Origin: a virus | Virus record (IMG/VR): IMGVR_UViG_3300050821_007310 | Coordinates: 1-20,639 of that record | DNA: 20,639 nucleotides | Strand: one strand, 5' to 3' | In this document: positions 1 through 6,672 of the stretch, in pieces | Layout of the letters: each line of letters begins with the position of its first letter | How positions within the stretch are numbered: the first letter of the stretch is position 1 | The notes under the pieces: model-generated | Database searches by the model: none | What the model saw: the letters and a program-made list of their open reading frames with translations, nothing else | What the model was told of the DNA's origin: nothing | Translations under genes and position numbers: made by a program

Positions 1-81
1 TATCGTGCTCGTGAATGTCCCTGGCAGCGTTCCGGTTTTGCCTGGCTCGAACAACGCCTATCCCCATTGATATCGGGGTAG
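1..81 (+). CDS. C-terminal end of an unidentified protein (partial)
   Basis: Frame 1 is open from the first base to a TAG at 79-81 and gives 26 residues rich in Arg, Trp and Leu, with a helix-like end (FAWLEQRLSPLISG). It looks like the last residues of a gene that begins outside the window. It stops 6 bases before the next start, as in a tight forward operon. The family cannot be named from so little sequence. A chance open stretch of this length is possible, so confidence is modest. Confidence 0.4.
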   Translation, partial: YRARECPWQRSGFAWLEQRLSPLISG

Positions 82-87
82 GCAAGA

Positions 88-279
88 ATGCCCCACCCGC
101 ATCTCGAAATCTGGCAGTCCAGCGAGAACCGGCAAGAGAAGCACTATTTTCTCAAGGACGGACGCGGTCACGCGTACCAGAACGCCGATTATTTGTTTGG
201 AATAAACCCTGAATTAGTCCCGCCCGAGTTGGAGCAGGAAATCCTAAAACTGCTACAGCCGGTTTATGGGGGCGGATGA
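88..279 (+). CDS. Small hypothetical protein, 63 aa
   Basis: I do not recognise this protein. It is acidic and soluble-looking, with an aromatic N-terminal half (YFLKDGRGHAY, DYLFG) and an amphipathic C-terminal helix (ELEQEILKLLQ) that ends in a Gly tail. The ATG at 88 follows AGG with a 7-base gap (GTAGGCAAGA-ATG), a reasonable ribosome site. The stop at 277-279 overlaps the start of the following membrane peptide (ATGA, 276-279), so the two are probably translationally coupled. A weak hairpin (TATCCC with GGGGTA, about 59-81) lies just ahead of the start. The role is unknown. Confidence 0.6.
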   Translation: MPHPHLEIWQSSENRQEKHYFLKDGRGHAYQNADYLFGINPELVPPELEQEILKLLQPVYGGG

Positions 280-389
280 TGCAACACGCAATCACCATTG
301 GCGATGTGATATGGTTGGCGGTGGGTTTTGGCGGATTGTTTGTAATTATCGCCATCCTCGCCGCCTATGCGGACGGGTTTAGGCACTGA
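276..389 (+). CDS. Single-pass membrane peptide, 37 aa
   Basis: The protein has 37 residues: a short N-terminus (MMQHAITIGDV), one clear hydrophobic segment of about 20 residues (IWLAVGFGGLFVIIAILAAY, residues 12-31) and a short polar tail (ADGFRH). The first Met overlaps the stop of the preceding gene (ATGA), so coupled translation is likely; a second Met follows at once. Small one-helix proteins in phages include holins, spanin parts and superinfection-exclusion factors, but no lysin is visible next to it, so no function is assigned. Its 3' end overlaps the end of the reverse gene at 379-534 by 11 bases. Confidence 0.6.
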   Translation: MMQHAITIGDVIWLAVGFGGLFVIIAILAAYADGFRH

Positions 390-534
390 GTTGCTTGCGA
401 ATTTGCGCGGCTCGTTTTTCGAGCTGTTTCGCGGTGGTTGAGTTTCGGTAATTATTCGGCATTTCCGCGAGGCGCTTTTCGATTTGCTTCAGGGTTTCCT
501 CGAGTTCTTCGGTTCGTGCGGTAATTTCGGTCAT
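379..534 (-). CDS. Small reverse-strand coiled-coil protein, 51 aa
   Basis: The reverse strand reads 51 residues from ATG (534-532) to TAA (381-379). The protein is almost wholly charged helix: MTEITARTEELEETLKQIEK, a short Pro-Asn-Asn-Tyr break, then a second helix KQLEKRAAQIRKQL. This looks like a helical hairpin or short coiled coil. A GAGG ribosome site lies 7 bases ahead of the start. A 17-codon ORF (584-531) ends in ATGA overlap with it and may act as a leader. It diverges from the small terminase gene and converges on the membrane peptide. I do not know the family. It is the first of several small reverse genes in this otherwise forward region. Confidence 0.6.
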   Translation of the reverse strand: MTEITARTEELEETLKQIEKRLAEMPNNYRNSTTAKQLEKRAAQIRKQLSA

Positions 535-678
535 CTCACGTCCTCTGGTTTGAGTTCTAGCCTGATCATCAACCGAAGCAGCATTGCGGCGTTTCAGACC
601 TCGCGAGGCGAAAGCGGCAAGGCTCGGATGTACAGCCTGTCGTTAGCGCCAGATCGAATGATTAATTGAATTTAATCA
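535..678. promoter_or_regulatory. Divergent intergenic region ahead of the packaging genes
   Basis: These 144 bases separate the reverse coiled-coil gene from the forward TerS-like gene, so promoters for both directions could lie here. It holds a 10-base palindrome CCTCGCGAGG (599-608), a possible 17-codon reverse leader ORF (584-531) and an AT-rich inverted repeat beside the TerS start. No convincing -35/-10 pair can be read on either strand. Confidence 0.35.
660..677. promoter_or_regulatory. AT-rich inverted repeat, possible operator
   Basis: GATTAA (660-665) and TTAATC (672-677) form perfect 6-base arms around a 6-base centre, ending one base before the TerS start codon. The site is AT-rich in a GC-rich region and sits where a bound repressor would block transcription or translation initiation. 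The TerS start has no good Shine-Dalgarno sequence because this repeat occupies that position. Binding is inferred from symmetry and place only. Confidence 0.35.
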
Positions 679-1014
679 ATGGAAAAAATCAAATCAAAGA
701 AGGGCGGGGCTAGACCGGGCGCAGGACGCAAGCGGGGCTCCAAGGATGCGGCTACCCGCGACCAGCGCATGTCCATACAGGCCCTCGCAAGGACGTATGA
801 CGCGCTTGCTCTGGCCACCCTGGCGCGCGTTGCCGAAAGCAGCCCAAACGATTCCGCGGCCGTATCGGCTTCGAATTCCTTGCTCGATCGCGGCTATGGC
901 AAACCACCTCAGTCGCTAGAGCATTCCGGCCCCGATGGCGGACCAATCCAGCAGCAGATCACCAGCATCCAACGCGACATCGTTGATCCCAAAGAAAGCA
1001 ACTCGGCCACCTGA
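679..1014 (+). CDS. Terminase small subunit-like protein, 111 aa
   Basis: The basic Gly-rich N-terminus (KKGGARPGAGRKRGSKDAAT, residues 8-27) is the hallmark opening of many phage TerS-type proteins. A helical segment follows (MSIQALARTYDALALATLAR), then the typical SNSLLDRGYGKPPQ element at about 84-97. TerS recognises the packaging site on phage DNA and recruits the large subunit. A large terminase lies downstream, after an intervening methyltransferase. The ATG at 679 gives the full Gly-Arg motif but lacks a strong ribosome site. The stop TGA overlaps the next ATG by one base (1014), so the methyltransferase is probably coupled. The assignment rests on motif and position. Confidence 0.7.
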   Translation: MEKIKSKKGGARPGAGRKRGSKDAATRDQRMSIQALARTYDALALATLARVAESSPNDSAAVSASNSLLDRGYGKPPQSLEHSGPDGGPIQQQITSIQRDIVDPKESNSAT

Positions 1015-2372
1015 TGCGCCCTGAACAGTTGGCTGACGGCATTTTGCTATATAATGCGGATTGCCGGGAAGTTCTGCGTTCTCGGCCTGATAATTCGGTT
1101 GATAGCGTTGTGACCGATCCTCCCTATGCGCTGGTGTCGATCGTCAAGCGGTTCGGTTCTGCCAATGCTGCGCCCGCCAAGGGGAACGAGGCGTATATGC
1201 GGGCCTCGGCCGGCTTCATGGGCAAGCAATGGGACACCGGGGACACGGCGCATTCCATAGAGTTCTGGCAAGAATGCCTGCGGGTATTGAAACCGGGCGG
1301 CCATGTCGTCGCATTCGCTGGAACTAGAACCTATCACCGATTGGCGGTTGCCATTGAGGATGCGGGCTTTGAAATCCGCGACATGGTTCAATGGATTTAC
1401 GGCCAAGGATTCCCGAAATCGCATGACGTGAGCAAGGGGATTGATCGGGCGGCGGGCGCGGAACGGGAGATTATTGGAAAAAGCAATCGCCACGGCGGCG
1501 GCATTGTCGGCAATGGTTCAAGTTACGAACTGCCGCCAGAAATTCACAGCATCACCGCTCCCGCCACCGACTCCGCCCGCCAATGGCAAGGCTGGGGCAC
1601 CGCGCTAAAGCCAGCGAACGAGCCGATCTGTCTCGCCCGCAAGCCGCTCTCGGAAAAGACTGTTGCCGCCAACGTCCTGAAATGGGGAACTGGCGCGATC
1701 AATGTGGATGGGTGCAGGGTTGATTCGGGTGGCGAGGCGATAGCGGCGCACAAAGGCGGCGGAAATCGCAACGTGCTCGGCGGTACAGGTGGTGAAAGTC
1801 TCAACGGATACCTTTCGGGAGACGCCGGCAAGTTCTTAAACACGCAAGGCCGCTGGCCTGCCAACGTCATCACCGATGGCAGCGAGGAAGTGGTCAAGGG
1901 GTTTCCGGACGACGGCCGAAAGCCTCCCCAACCCCGCAACGGGGGATTCAGAAGCGAAGATGCACGACGAGGGAATGTAGATTTTAAGTCCGGTTGCCGC
2001 CCCACATTGCCAGTTGATCGAGGCGACTCCGGCTCTGCCGCTCGCTTCTTCTATTCCGCGAAAGCCTCCAAGGTAGACCGCGCAGGCTCAAAGCACCCAA
2101 CGGTCAAGCCAATCAAGCTGATGCAATACCTCGCCAGATTGGTTACGCCGCCCGGCGGTACGCTTTTAGACCCATTCGCTGGAAGCGGTACGACGGGCGT
2201 AGCGGCGCTCCGAGAGGGCTTTAAAGCCATCCTGTGCGAGCGCGAAACAGAATACGCCGCCGACATCAGGTCGCGGTTTGCAACTGTCGACAAAACAGAT
2301 GATGGGGCGCGCAATAGCGCAACTGAATTCATTGACGAATTGCCGCTTTGGGCCAATCAACTATCGACATAA
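1014..2372 (+). CDS. DNA amino-methyltransferase, beta class (N6-adenine or N4-cytosine)
   Basis: This enzyme transfers a methyl group from S-adenosylmethionine to an exocyclic amino group in DNA. Catalytic motif IV, DPPY, is at residues 35-38, and the SAM-binding motif LLDPFAGSGTTG is at about 384-395, preceded by HPTVKP (361-366). The order DPPY first, FAGSG last defines the beta class, with the target-recognition region between them (about 140-350). GWGTALKPANEPICLARKP (193-211) is common in phage members. At 452 aa it is a full-length solitary enzyme with no restriction partner here. It starts at 1014 inside the TerS stop and ends 19 bases before terL. Likely roles are protecting phage DNA from host restriction or marking DNA for packaging. 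The base modified cannot be read from the motif alone. Confidence 0.9.
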   Translation: MRPEQLADGILLYNADCREVLRSRPDNSVDSVVTDPPYALVSIVKRFGSANAAPAKGNEAYMRASAGFMGKQWDTGDTAHSIEFWQECLRVLKPGGHVVAFAGTRTYHRLAVAIEDAGFEIRDMVQWIYGQGFPKSHDVSKGIDRAAGAEREIIGKSNRHGGGIVGNGSSYELPPEIHSITAPATDSARQWQGWGTALKPANEPICLARKPLSEKTVAANVLKWGTGAINVDGCRVDSGGEAIAAHKGGGNRNVLGGTGGESLNGYLSGDAGKFLNTQGRWPANVITDGSEEVVKGFPDDGRKPPQPRNGGFRSEDARRGNVDFKSGCRPTLPVDRGDSGSAARFFYSAKASKVDRAGSKHPTVKPIKLMQYLARLVTPPGGTLLDPFAGSGTTGVAALREGFKAILCERETEYAADIRSRFATVDKTDDGARNSATEFIDELPLWANQLST

Positions 2373-2391
2373 TACATAAAATGCGGACAAT

Positions 2392-3591
2392 GTGAAGCTC
2401 AGGATCCCGACGGCGCGGGCGTTCAAGCCGCTAGTCCCTCCCAAGCGATATAAGGGCGCATCCGGCGGTCGCGGTAGCGGCAAGACCCAGTTCTTCTGCG
2501 AGGCCATGGTCCTCGACATGCTGGACGGCCATCGCTGCCTATGTTTGCGTGAGGTGCAGAATTCCATCAAGGATTCGGACAAGCAGGTGGTCGAGGACTC
2601 GATCGCCAAGCTTGGTCTGGAAAAGCTATTCAGGATCACCGATCAGGAGATTTCCGGCCCACGCAATAGCCTCATGATTTTTCGGGGCTTGCAGAACCAT
2701 ACCGCCTCGACCATCAAGTCGCTCGAGGGATTCACCCGAGCCTTTGTCGACGAGGCGCAGACTATCACCAAACGCTCGCTCGAGCTATTGACGCCGACGA
2801 TTCGCGCGCCAGGCTCTGAGTTGTGGTTTGGCTGGAACCCGGAACTGCCCGACGATCCGGTCGACAAGTTCTTTCGTGAAAATGCGGCCGATCCGCATTT
2901 TGTCCATGTCAAGGTCAATTATAACGACAATCCATGGTTTCCGGCCGAGCTGCGGCAGGACATGGAGCGCGACAAGCGCCGCGATCCTGAGAAATACGCC
3001 CATGTCTGGTTGGGTGGCTACCAGCGCAATTCGGAAGCGCGGGTGTTCAAGAACTGGCGGGTGGAGAGCTTTGAAACTCCGCTCGATGTGCCGCGGTTTT
3101 ATTTCGGTGCTGACTTTGGCTTTGCGAACGACCCGGCGGTTATGGTCCGGTGCTGGATCCGGGATCGCACGCTGTTTGTCGATTATGAGGTGTGCTCTGC
3201 CGGCGTCGAGATCGACCACACACCGGCGATGTTTGCTAAAGTTCCGGGCGCTCAGCAATGGCCTAGCGTGGCCGACAGCGCCAACCCGCAATCGATCAGC
3301 TACCTGAAGCGGCACGGCTTTCCGAGAATGACGGCGGCCGTCAAGGGGCCGGGATCAATCGAGGAAGGCGTCGAATTCCTGAAGAGTTACGACATCGTCG
3401 CGCACCCCAGGTGCAGGAACACGATCGATGAATTGACGATGTATTCTTATGAGGTTGATGATAAGACCGGCGAAGTCCTGCCGAAGCTCAAGGACAAGAA
3501 AAACAACGTCATCGACGCCTTGCGTTATGCCACCGAGCCGCTGCGGCAGACGCAAACCAAGCGGGCTTACGTCAACTTTATGGGGCGCTGA
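2392..3591 (+). CDS. terL: Terminase large subunit (packaging ATPase and nuclease), PBSX-like
   Basis: This is the motor that pumps and cuts phage DNA at the portal. The ATPase domain shows Walker A GGRGSGKT (25-32), Walker B RAFVDEAQ (116-123) and the coupling motif FGWNP (146-150). The C-terminal RNase H-like nuclease has acidic residues in GADFGFANDP (D241), VADSANPQS (D295) and KNNVIDALRYA (D375). At 399 aa the length suits the PBSX/Terminase_3 type. The start must be GTG 2392: the nearby ATGs at 2381 and 2390 run straight into TGA, and an in-frame TAA lies at 2377. A GGA sits 4 bases upstream. The stop overlaps the next ATG by one base. Confidence 0.93.
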   Translation: MKLRIPTARAFKPLVPPKRYKGASGGRGSGKTQFFCEAMVLDMLDGHRCLCLREVQNSIKDSDKQVVEDSIAKLGLEKLFRITDQEISGPRNSLMIFRGLQNHTASTIKSLEGFTRAFVDEAQTITKRSLELLTPTIRAPGSELWFGWNPELPDDPVDKFFRENAADPHFVHVKVNYNDNPWFPAELRQDMERDKRRDPEKYAHVWLGGYQRNSEARVFKNWRVESFETPLDVPRFYFGADFGFANDPAVMVRCWIRDRTLFVDYEVCSAGVEIDHTPAMFAKVPGAQQWPSVADSANPQSISYLKRHGFPRMTAAVKGPGSIEEGVEFLKSYDIVAHPRCRNTIDELTMYSYEVDDKTGEVLPKLKDKKNNVIDALRYATEPLRQTQTKRAYVNFMGR

Positions 3592-3776
3592 TGACTATCA
3601 CCATGAGCGAAGAGAAGATAAAGGCCGGCTCGCTCTACCTTCGTCAGGTGATGAGCCGCAATCATGATGGGCCGTCTACTGGATGGGATGCGGGTTGTCA
3701 GTGCGATGAGTGCGTGGAGCGTTGGGTCCGCGGCCTTCAGGCGCTCTGGCAGGACACGCAAGAAACAATACGTTAA
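3591..3776 (+). CDS. Small Cys-cluster protein, 61 aa
   Basis: I do not recognise this protein. It has a helical N-terminal half (SEEKIKAGSLYLRQVMSR), a Gly-rich turn, then GCQCDECVERWVRGL, with Cys 36, 38 and 41 close enough to bind a metal. The C-terminus is helical. The ATG at 3591 overlaps the terL stop by one base; a second in-frame Met at 3603 is an alternative start. Its position between terminase and portal is where many phages carry small unneeded genes. A hairpin follows the stop (3787-3812). The function is unknown. Confidence 0.6.
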   Translation: MTITMSEEKIKAGSLYLRQVMSRNHDGPSTGWDAGCQCDECVERWVRGLQALWQDTQETIR

Positions 3777-3786
3777 GTTCCAGCGC

Positions 3787-3812
3787 GGCACGAGTTGTCT
3801 TAACCTCGTGCC
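3787..3812. terminator. Hairpin between convergent small genes, weak terminator
   Basis: GGCACGAG (3787-3794) pairs perfectly with CTCGTGCC (3805-3812) around a 10-base loop. It lies just past the stop of the 61-aa forward gene and just past the end of the possible reverse gene at 3817-3945, so it could end transcripts from both sides. No T-run follows on either strand, so termination would be weak or factor-dependent. Confidence 0.4.
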
Positions 3813-3816
3813 CTCA

Positions 3817-3945
3817 TCAGGTGGCTTTAAGACCCGCGTAGACCGGTGGAGCCGGCTGGCGCCGAGAGGGTTTAACCGCGCTGGTAATCTGTTCGTTTTT
3901 CACCCATTCTTCGAACAGTTCCTGTAACAGCAAGGCTGATTTCAT
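3817..3945 (-). CDS. Possible reverse-strand small protein, 42 aa
   Basis: The reverse strand is open from ATG (3945-3943) to TGA (3819-3817) and reads like protein: MKSALLLQELFEEWVKNEQI, then a basic Pro-rich tail (PSRRQPAPPVYAGLKAT). It fills a gap that otherwise lacks a gene and ends at a hairpin shared with the convergent forward gene. Against it, no Shine-Dalgarno sequence precedes the start, and its first bases overlap the TTG start of the forward gene at 3945. The orientation fits the other small reverse genes in this window. Function unknown. Confidence 0.3.
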   Translation of the reverse strand: MKSALLLQELFEEWVKNEQITSAVKPSRRQPAPPVYAGLKAT

Positions 3946-4235
3946 TGGCAAAATCGCAGCGCAAGACAGCGGCCCCAACCACCGAAAAACGAACAGTTGC
4001 CAAGCGAGTATCCGATCTAGAGGCTGATCTAGCCAAACTATACGCCGAAATCGGATGGCTAAAGGCGCATGTAGCGCCGCGGTCGTGGTCGCATCCCGAC
4101 GCGCCAATGCCACTGATGCCGCCAGGTTACGTGCCGGCCAAATACGAATATTCCTTTATGGCTCTGTGTGGCTGTCCCGTCGGCACGGTATGCGGAAACG
4201 CCGCCTGTCCCCATTTAGCCAAGATAACCTGTTAG
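3945..4235 (+). CDS. Small coiled-coil plus Cys-rich protein, 96 aa
   Basis: The start is TTG at 3945, with AAGG about 10 bases ahead. No better ATG precedes the conserved-looking N-terminus. Residues 1-20 are basic and Thr/Ala-rich, 20-43 form a heptad-like helix (RVSDLEADLAKLYAEIGWLK), 45-65 are Pro-rich, and the C-terminus holds Cys 75, 77, 83, 88 and 96 (CGCPVGTVCGNAACPHLAKI), a possible metal or disulfide cluster. It ends 12 bases before the portal gene and probably shares its transcript. I do not recognise a family. Confidence 0.55.
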   Translation: MAKSQRKTAAPTTEKRTVAKRVSDLEADLAKLYAEIGWLKAHVAPRSWSHPDAPMPLMPPGYVPAKYEYSFMALCGCPVGTVCGNAACPHLAKITC

Positions 4236-4247
4236 CAAGGGCGATGA

Positions 4248-5822
4248 ATGTTCCGCACCATCGCCTCAAAGATCCTTCGCGACAAGGACGAGTCGGATCG
4301 GGCGTTCACCATCGACGTCTATACCCGCGTGCTCGAGGGAGCGCTATACGACCATCTGCCGTTCGGATTCCATTTCGAGAAGCAGGAAAACGGCGAATAT
4401 GTCCCGTTGCGGGACCGCCGCCCCAGCGTGCGCTACAACATCTGCCGCGGCGTGGTCGACGATTCGGTGTCGCTGTTGTTTTCGGAAGGCCATTTCCCGT
4501 CGGCCGAATGCGAGGACGACGACCAGATCAAGGACGCGCTCGCCGATCTGGTCAAGGAATGCGACCTCAATGAAGTGATGCTGGCCTCGGCCACCATGGG
4601 CTCGGTCGGCTCGGTGGCGATTCATCTCCGCGCCTTGAAGCAAAAGGACGGTTCGCACCGGCTGTTCATCAAGCCGCACCGAACCCGGAATTTCACGCCG
4701 ACGTTTGACCCGCAGGCCCCAGATACGCTGATCAAGCTGCGCGAACAGTACAAGGTCAAGGGACACGATCTGGCCGATGCCGGCTATGACATCCCGAAGA
4801 AATACTACAATTCCGATTTCTGGTTCCGCCGCGAATGGGACGACCAGTGGGAAACCTGGTTTCTGCCGTGGCTGGTGATCGATCCGCAGCTTGCCGGTGA
4901 GGACGTCCCCACCGAACCGCGCAAGGATACGTCCCGCAGCGTCCGCCACGCGCTCGGCTTCGTGCCGTGGGTGTGGGTGCGGAATTTGCCCGGCGATCTG
5001 CGTCTGGTGGTGACGGACAAGCCTACGTCGCTGGGGGCCTCGCAGCCCGCCACCGCTATGATGTTTTCTGATTTTGACGGCTGCTGCACCTTTGCCGCGG
5101 CGATCGATGCCATGGTCGAGATCGACTACCAGCTCAGCCAGAGCGGTCGTGGGCTTAAATATAGCATGGACCCGCTGCTATTGCTGAAAGAGCCGGCGTC
5201 GCCTGAGGGCGCCGAGATCATCAAGGGCCCGACCAACGCGCTGGTCACGAGCGAAAAGGGCGGCGCCGAATTGCTCGAGATCGAAGGCTCGGCATTCGCG
5301 GTTGTTCTGGAATATGTGCGAGCCGTTCGCGAATACGCCCTCGAACAGGTTCATGGCAACAAGGCCAACGCCGACAAGCTGTCGGCGGCGCAATCCGGTC
5401 GCGCGCTGGAATTGATGCACCAGGCATTGATCTGGCTGGCCGATCGTCTGCGGGCGTCCTACGGCGAGGGCGCGCTGCTGTCGATCATGAAAATGGCGAT
5501 CGCCGCGCATCAAAAATACCCGCTCACGGTGTTGGGCAAGCCGTGGCCCAAATTGAACGCCGACACCAAGATCACGTTGAAATGGCCGACCTGGTTCCCG
5601 CCCATGTCGGAGGACTTGCAGGCGCAGGCCGGGACGCTGACCACCCTGACCGCTGGCGCGCTGATGTCGAAAGAAACTGCGGTCGGCGTGCTGGCATCGA
5701 ATTACGATATCGAGGATCCGAAGGCCGAGTTCGCCCAGATTCAGAAGGACGTCGAGGAGGCGTCAGAGCGCGCCATCAATGAGGCCGCGCAGATCAAGGC
5801 GCAGACGACTATTCCGACTTAG
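4248..5822 (+). CDS. Portal protein, SPP1 gp6-like
   Basis: The portal is a ring of 12 subunits at one capsid vertex through which DNA is packaged and ejected and to which terminase and neck dock. At 524 aa it has the right size for the gp6-like family. A clip/stem-like body is followed by the conserved helical stretch LEYVRAVREYALEQVHG, the segment KLSAAQSGRALELMHQ (about 384-399) and the KWPTWFPPMSEDLQAQ region typical of this family near the end. The C-terminus is an amphipathic Ala/Glu-rich helix. The ATG at 4248 follows AAGGGCG. It sits directly after terminase and before scaffold and capsid, the standard order. Its last 14 bases overlap the end of a reverse-strand gene. Confidence 0.85.
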   Translation: MFRTIASKILRDKDESDRAFTIDVYTRVLEGALYDHLPFGFHFEKQENGEYVPLRDRRPSVRYNICRGVVDDSVSLLFSEGHFPSAECEDDDQIKDALADLVKECDLNEVMLASATMGSVGSVAIHLRALKQKDGSHRLFIKPHRTRNFTPTFDPQAPDTLIKLREQYKVKGHDLADAGYDIPKKYYNSDFWFRREWDDQWETWFLPWLVIDPQLAGEDVPTEPRKDTSRSVRHALGFVPWVWVRNLPGDLRLVVTDKPTSLGASQPATAMMFSDFDGCCTFAAAIDAMVEIDYQLSQSGRGLKYSMDPLLLLKEPASPEGAEIIKGPTNALVTSEKGGAELLEIEGSAFAVVLEYVRAVREYALEQVHGNKANADKLSAAQSGRALELMHQALIWLADRLRASYGEGALLSIMKMAIAAHQKYPLTVLGKPWPKLNADTKITLKWPTWFPPMSEDLQAQAGTLTTLTAGALMSKETAVGVLASNYDIEDPKAEFAQIQKDVEEASERAINEAAQIKAQTTIPT

Positions 5823-6114
5823 TCGGATGCACCTTGATGAGGCCGTCATCTGTCATTATGCAAACGCCGCCGTTGACCTCGATGGCGATGTCGATGAACC
5901 GCTGGTTGGGCGCAGACAACGATACCGACTTAATCAGCATCCCGCTCCACAGAACCAGATCAGAGCCATCGCAAAGCAGTAGTTCGCCGGTCTGTAAGTT
6001 CAGATACACCAGACCGTTACAACCGGCTTCATCTTCCGCATAAAGGGCAATGGCGCTCTCGCGTGGCAGAAGAACCGCGTCAGGGTAGGCTGGATGCTGC
6101 TCAAATTCTATCAT
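5809..6114 (-). CDS. Reverse-strand hypothetical protein, 101 aa
   Basis: A compact, acidic, beta-rich-looking protein: a short aromatic start (IEFEQHPAYPDAVLLP), then alternating hydrophobic strands (SAIALYAEDEAG, GLVYLNLQTGELLLC, LIKSVSLSA, IAIEVNGGVCIM) and a basic tail. It resembles a small beta-sandwich or barrel, but I do not recognise it. The ATG at 6114 overlaps the TGA of the preceding reverse gene (ATGA), so it is the last gene of a three-gene reverse operon. Its end overlaps the portal gene end by 14 bases. Such oppositely oriented inserts between virion genes are usually accessory (moron-type) genes. Confidence 0.7.
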   Translation of the reverse strand: MIEFEQHPAYPDAVLLPRESAIALYAEDEAGCNGLVYLNLQTGELLLCDGSDLVLWSGMLIKSVSLSAPNQRFIDIAIEVNGGVCIMTDDGLIKVHPTKSE

Positions 6115-6371
6115 TTGCGTTCCCGCCAGGGATAGGGAGAGGTCTCGTTAGGCGAGCCATTAATGTCACCGACGAACTTAAAGCGGCTCTCGCCATATTC
6201 TTTCGGCAGCGGCATGATCGCTTCGTCCTCTTTTCTGACGATCCGATATCCGTTTGCCTCGATTGCCTCGATCGCGGCGCGAGCCATTGAAATTTGATCT
6301 TCCCATGCGGCTGGACTGCCGAACTGGTACATAGCCAGTGCCTTCGCCACCCGATCTTCCAACTCTCTCAT
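6111..6371 (-). CDS. Reverse-strand hypothetical protein, 86 aa
   Basis: The start ATG (6371-6369) is set by a clear ribosome site, ATCAGGAG, 6 bases upstream. The longer open frame reaching 6623 lacks such a signal and runs antisense-like through the 57-aa gene. The N-terminal half is helical (MRELEDRVAKALAMYQFG, then DQISMARAAIEAIEANGYRI) and the C-terminal half is polar with Pro and aromatic residues (PLPKEYGESRFKF, PYPWRERK). It ends in an ATGA overlap with the 101-aa gene and begins 25 bases after the 57-aa gene, so the three form one reverse operon. Function unknown. Confidence 0.7.
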   Translation of the reverse strand: MRELEDRVAKALAMYQFGSPAAWEDQISMARAAIEAIEANGYRIVRKEDEAIMPLPKEYGESRFKFVGDINGSPNETSPYPWRERK

Positions 6372-6396
6372 TTTGAGCTCCTGATGCCAGCTATTG

Positions 6397-6570
6397 TCAA
6401 ATCCTTTGGTAAATATATCGGATTCTGTCGCGGAATTCTTCCAAGCTAATCGAACCGGCATCCAGCCTTTCGAACTCAATGCCCAGCATCGACACCAAAA
6501 GCGTGAATTTATTATTTCCTTCCTGATAGCTAAGGAATGCAGCTCTTGAGAGCGTGACATCGTCGGACAT
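6397..6570 (-). CDS. Reverse-strand small protein, 57 aa
   Basis: This reads ATG (6570-6568) to TGA (6399-6397): MSDDVTLSRAAFLSYQEGNN, a hydrophobic middle (KFTLLVSMLGIEFERL) and a basic, Tyr-rich helical end (EEFRDRIRYIYQRI). A perfect-spaced ribosome site ATCAGGAG lies 6 bases ahead of the ATG, and an extended -10-like element lies about 23 bases ahead. As the first gene of the reverse operon it would be made from that promoter independently of the forward late genes. I do not recognise a family. Confidence 0.65.
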   Translation of the reverse strand: MSDDVTLSRAAFLSYQEGNNKFTLLVSMLGIEFERLDAGSISLEEFRDRIRYIYQRI

Positions 6571-6576
6571 TTTGCA

Positions 6577-6605
6577 CTCCTGATTGAGCGCAAATCATAG
6601 CACAA
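6577..6605 (-). promoter_or_regulatory. Reverse promoter-like element and shared leader
   Basis: On the reverse strand TTGTGCTATGATT (6605-6593) contains an extended -10 (TGC-TATGAT), followed by the leader GCTCAATCAGGAG (6589-6577) with the ribosome site of the 57-aa gene. The same 13-base leader recurs before the reverse gene at 7600, and the same 13-base -10 element recurs at 10687-10699. No good -35 is seen, as is common with extended -10 promoters. Confidence 0.5.
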
Positions 6606-6627
6606 TTCAACAGCAAAATCCAAACAT

Positions 6628-6651
6628 CCGCTCGCTTGACGCGGGTTTTTT
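6628..6651 (+). terminator. Possible weak intrinsic terminator before the scaffold gene
   Basis: CCGC (6628-6631) pairs with GCGG (6641-6644) and is followed by a run of six T (6646-6651). The stem is short, so this is weak alone. It would stop forward transcripts coming through the antisense of the reverse operon, 21 bases before the scaffold start. The placement matches three stronger terminators in the window. Confidence 0.4.
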
Positions 6652-6672
6652 CATGAAAGGCTCAGACAGCCC

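Noticed and set aside
59-81. Hairpin TATCCC/GGGGTA before the first complete gene as a terminator
   Set aside because: Six pairs with one wobble and a 10-base loop, no T-run; too weak to call.
484-669. 61-aa forward open frame ahead of TerS
   Set aside because: Runs antisense to the reverse coiled-coil gene, has no ribosome site and a random-looking composition.
4344-4949. 201-aa reverse open frame inside the portal gene
   Set aside because: Antisense shadow of the portal; no start signal and biased composition.
6111-6623. Long 170-aa version of the reverse 86-aa gene
   Set aside because: The added N-terminal part is out of frame with, and overlaps, the 57-aa gene, which has its own ribosome site; ATCAGGAG at 6378-6385 fixes the shorter start.
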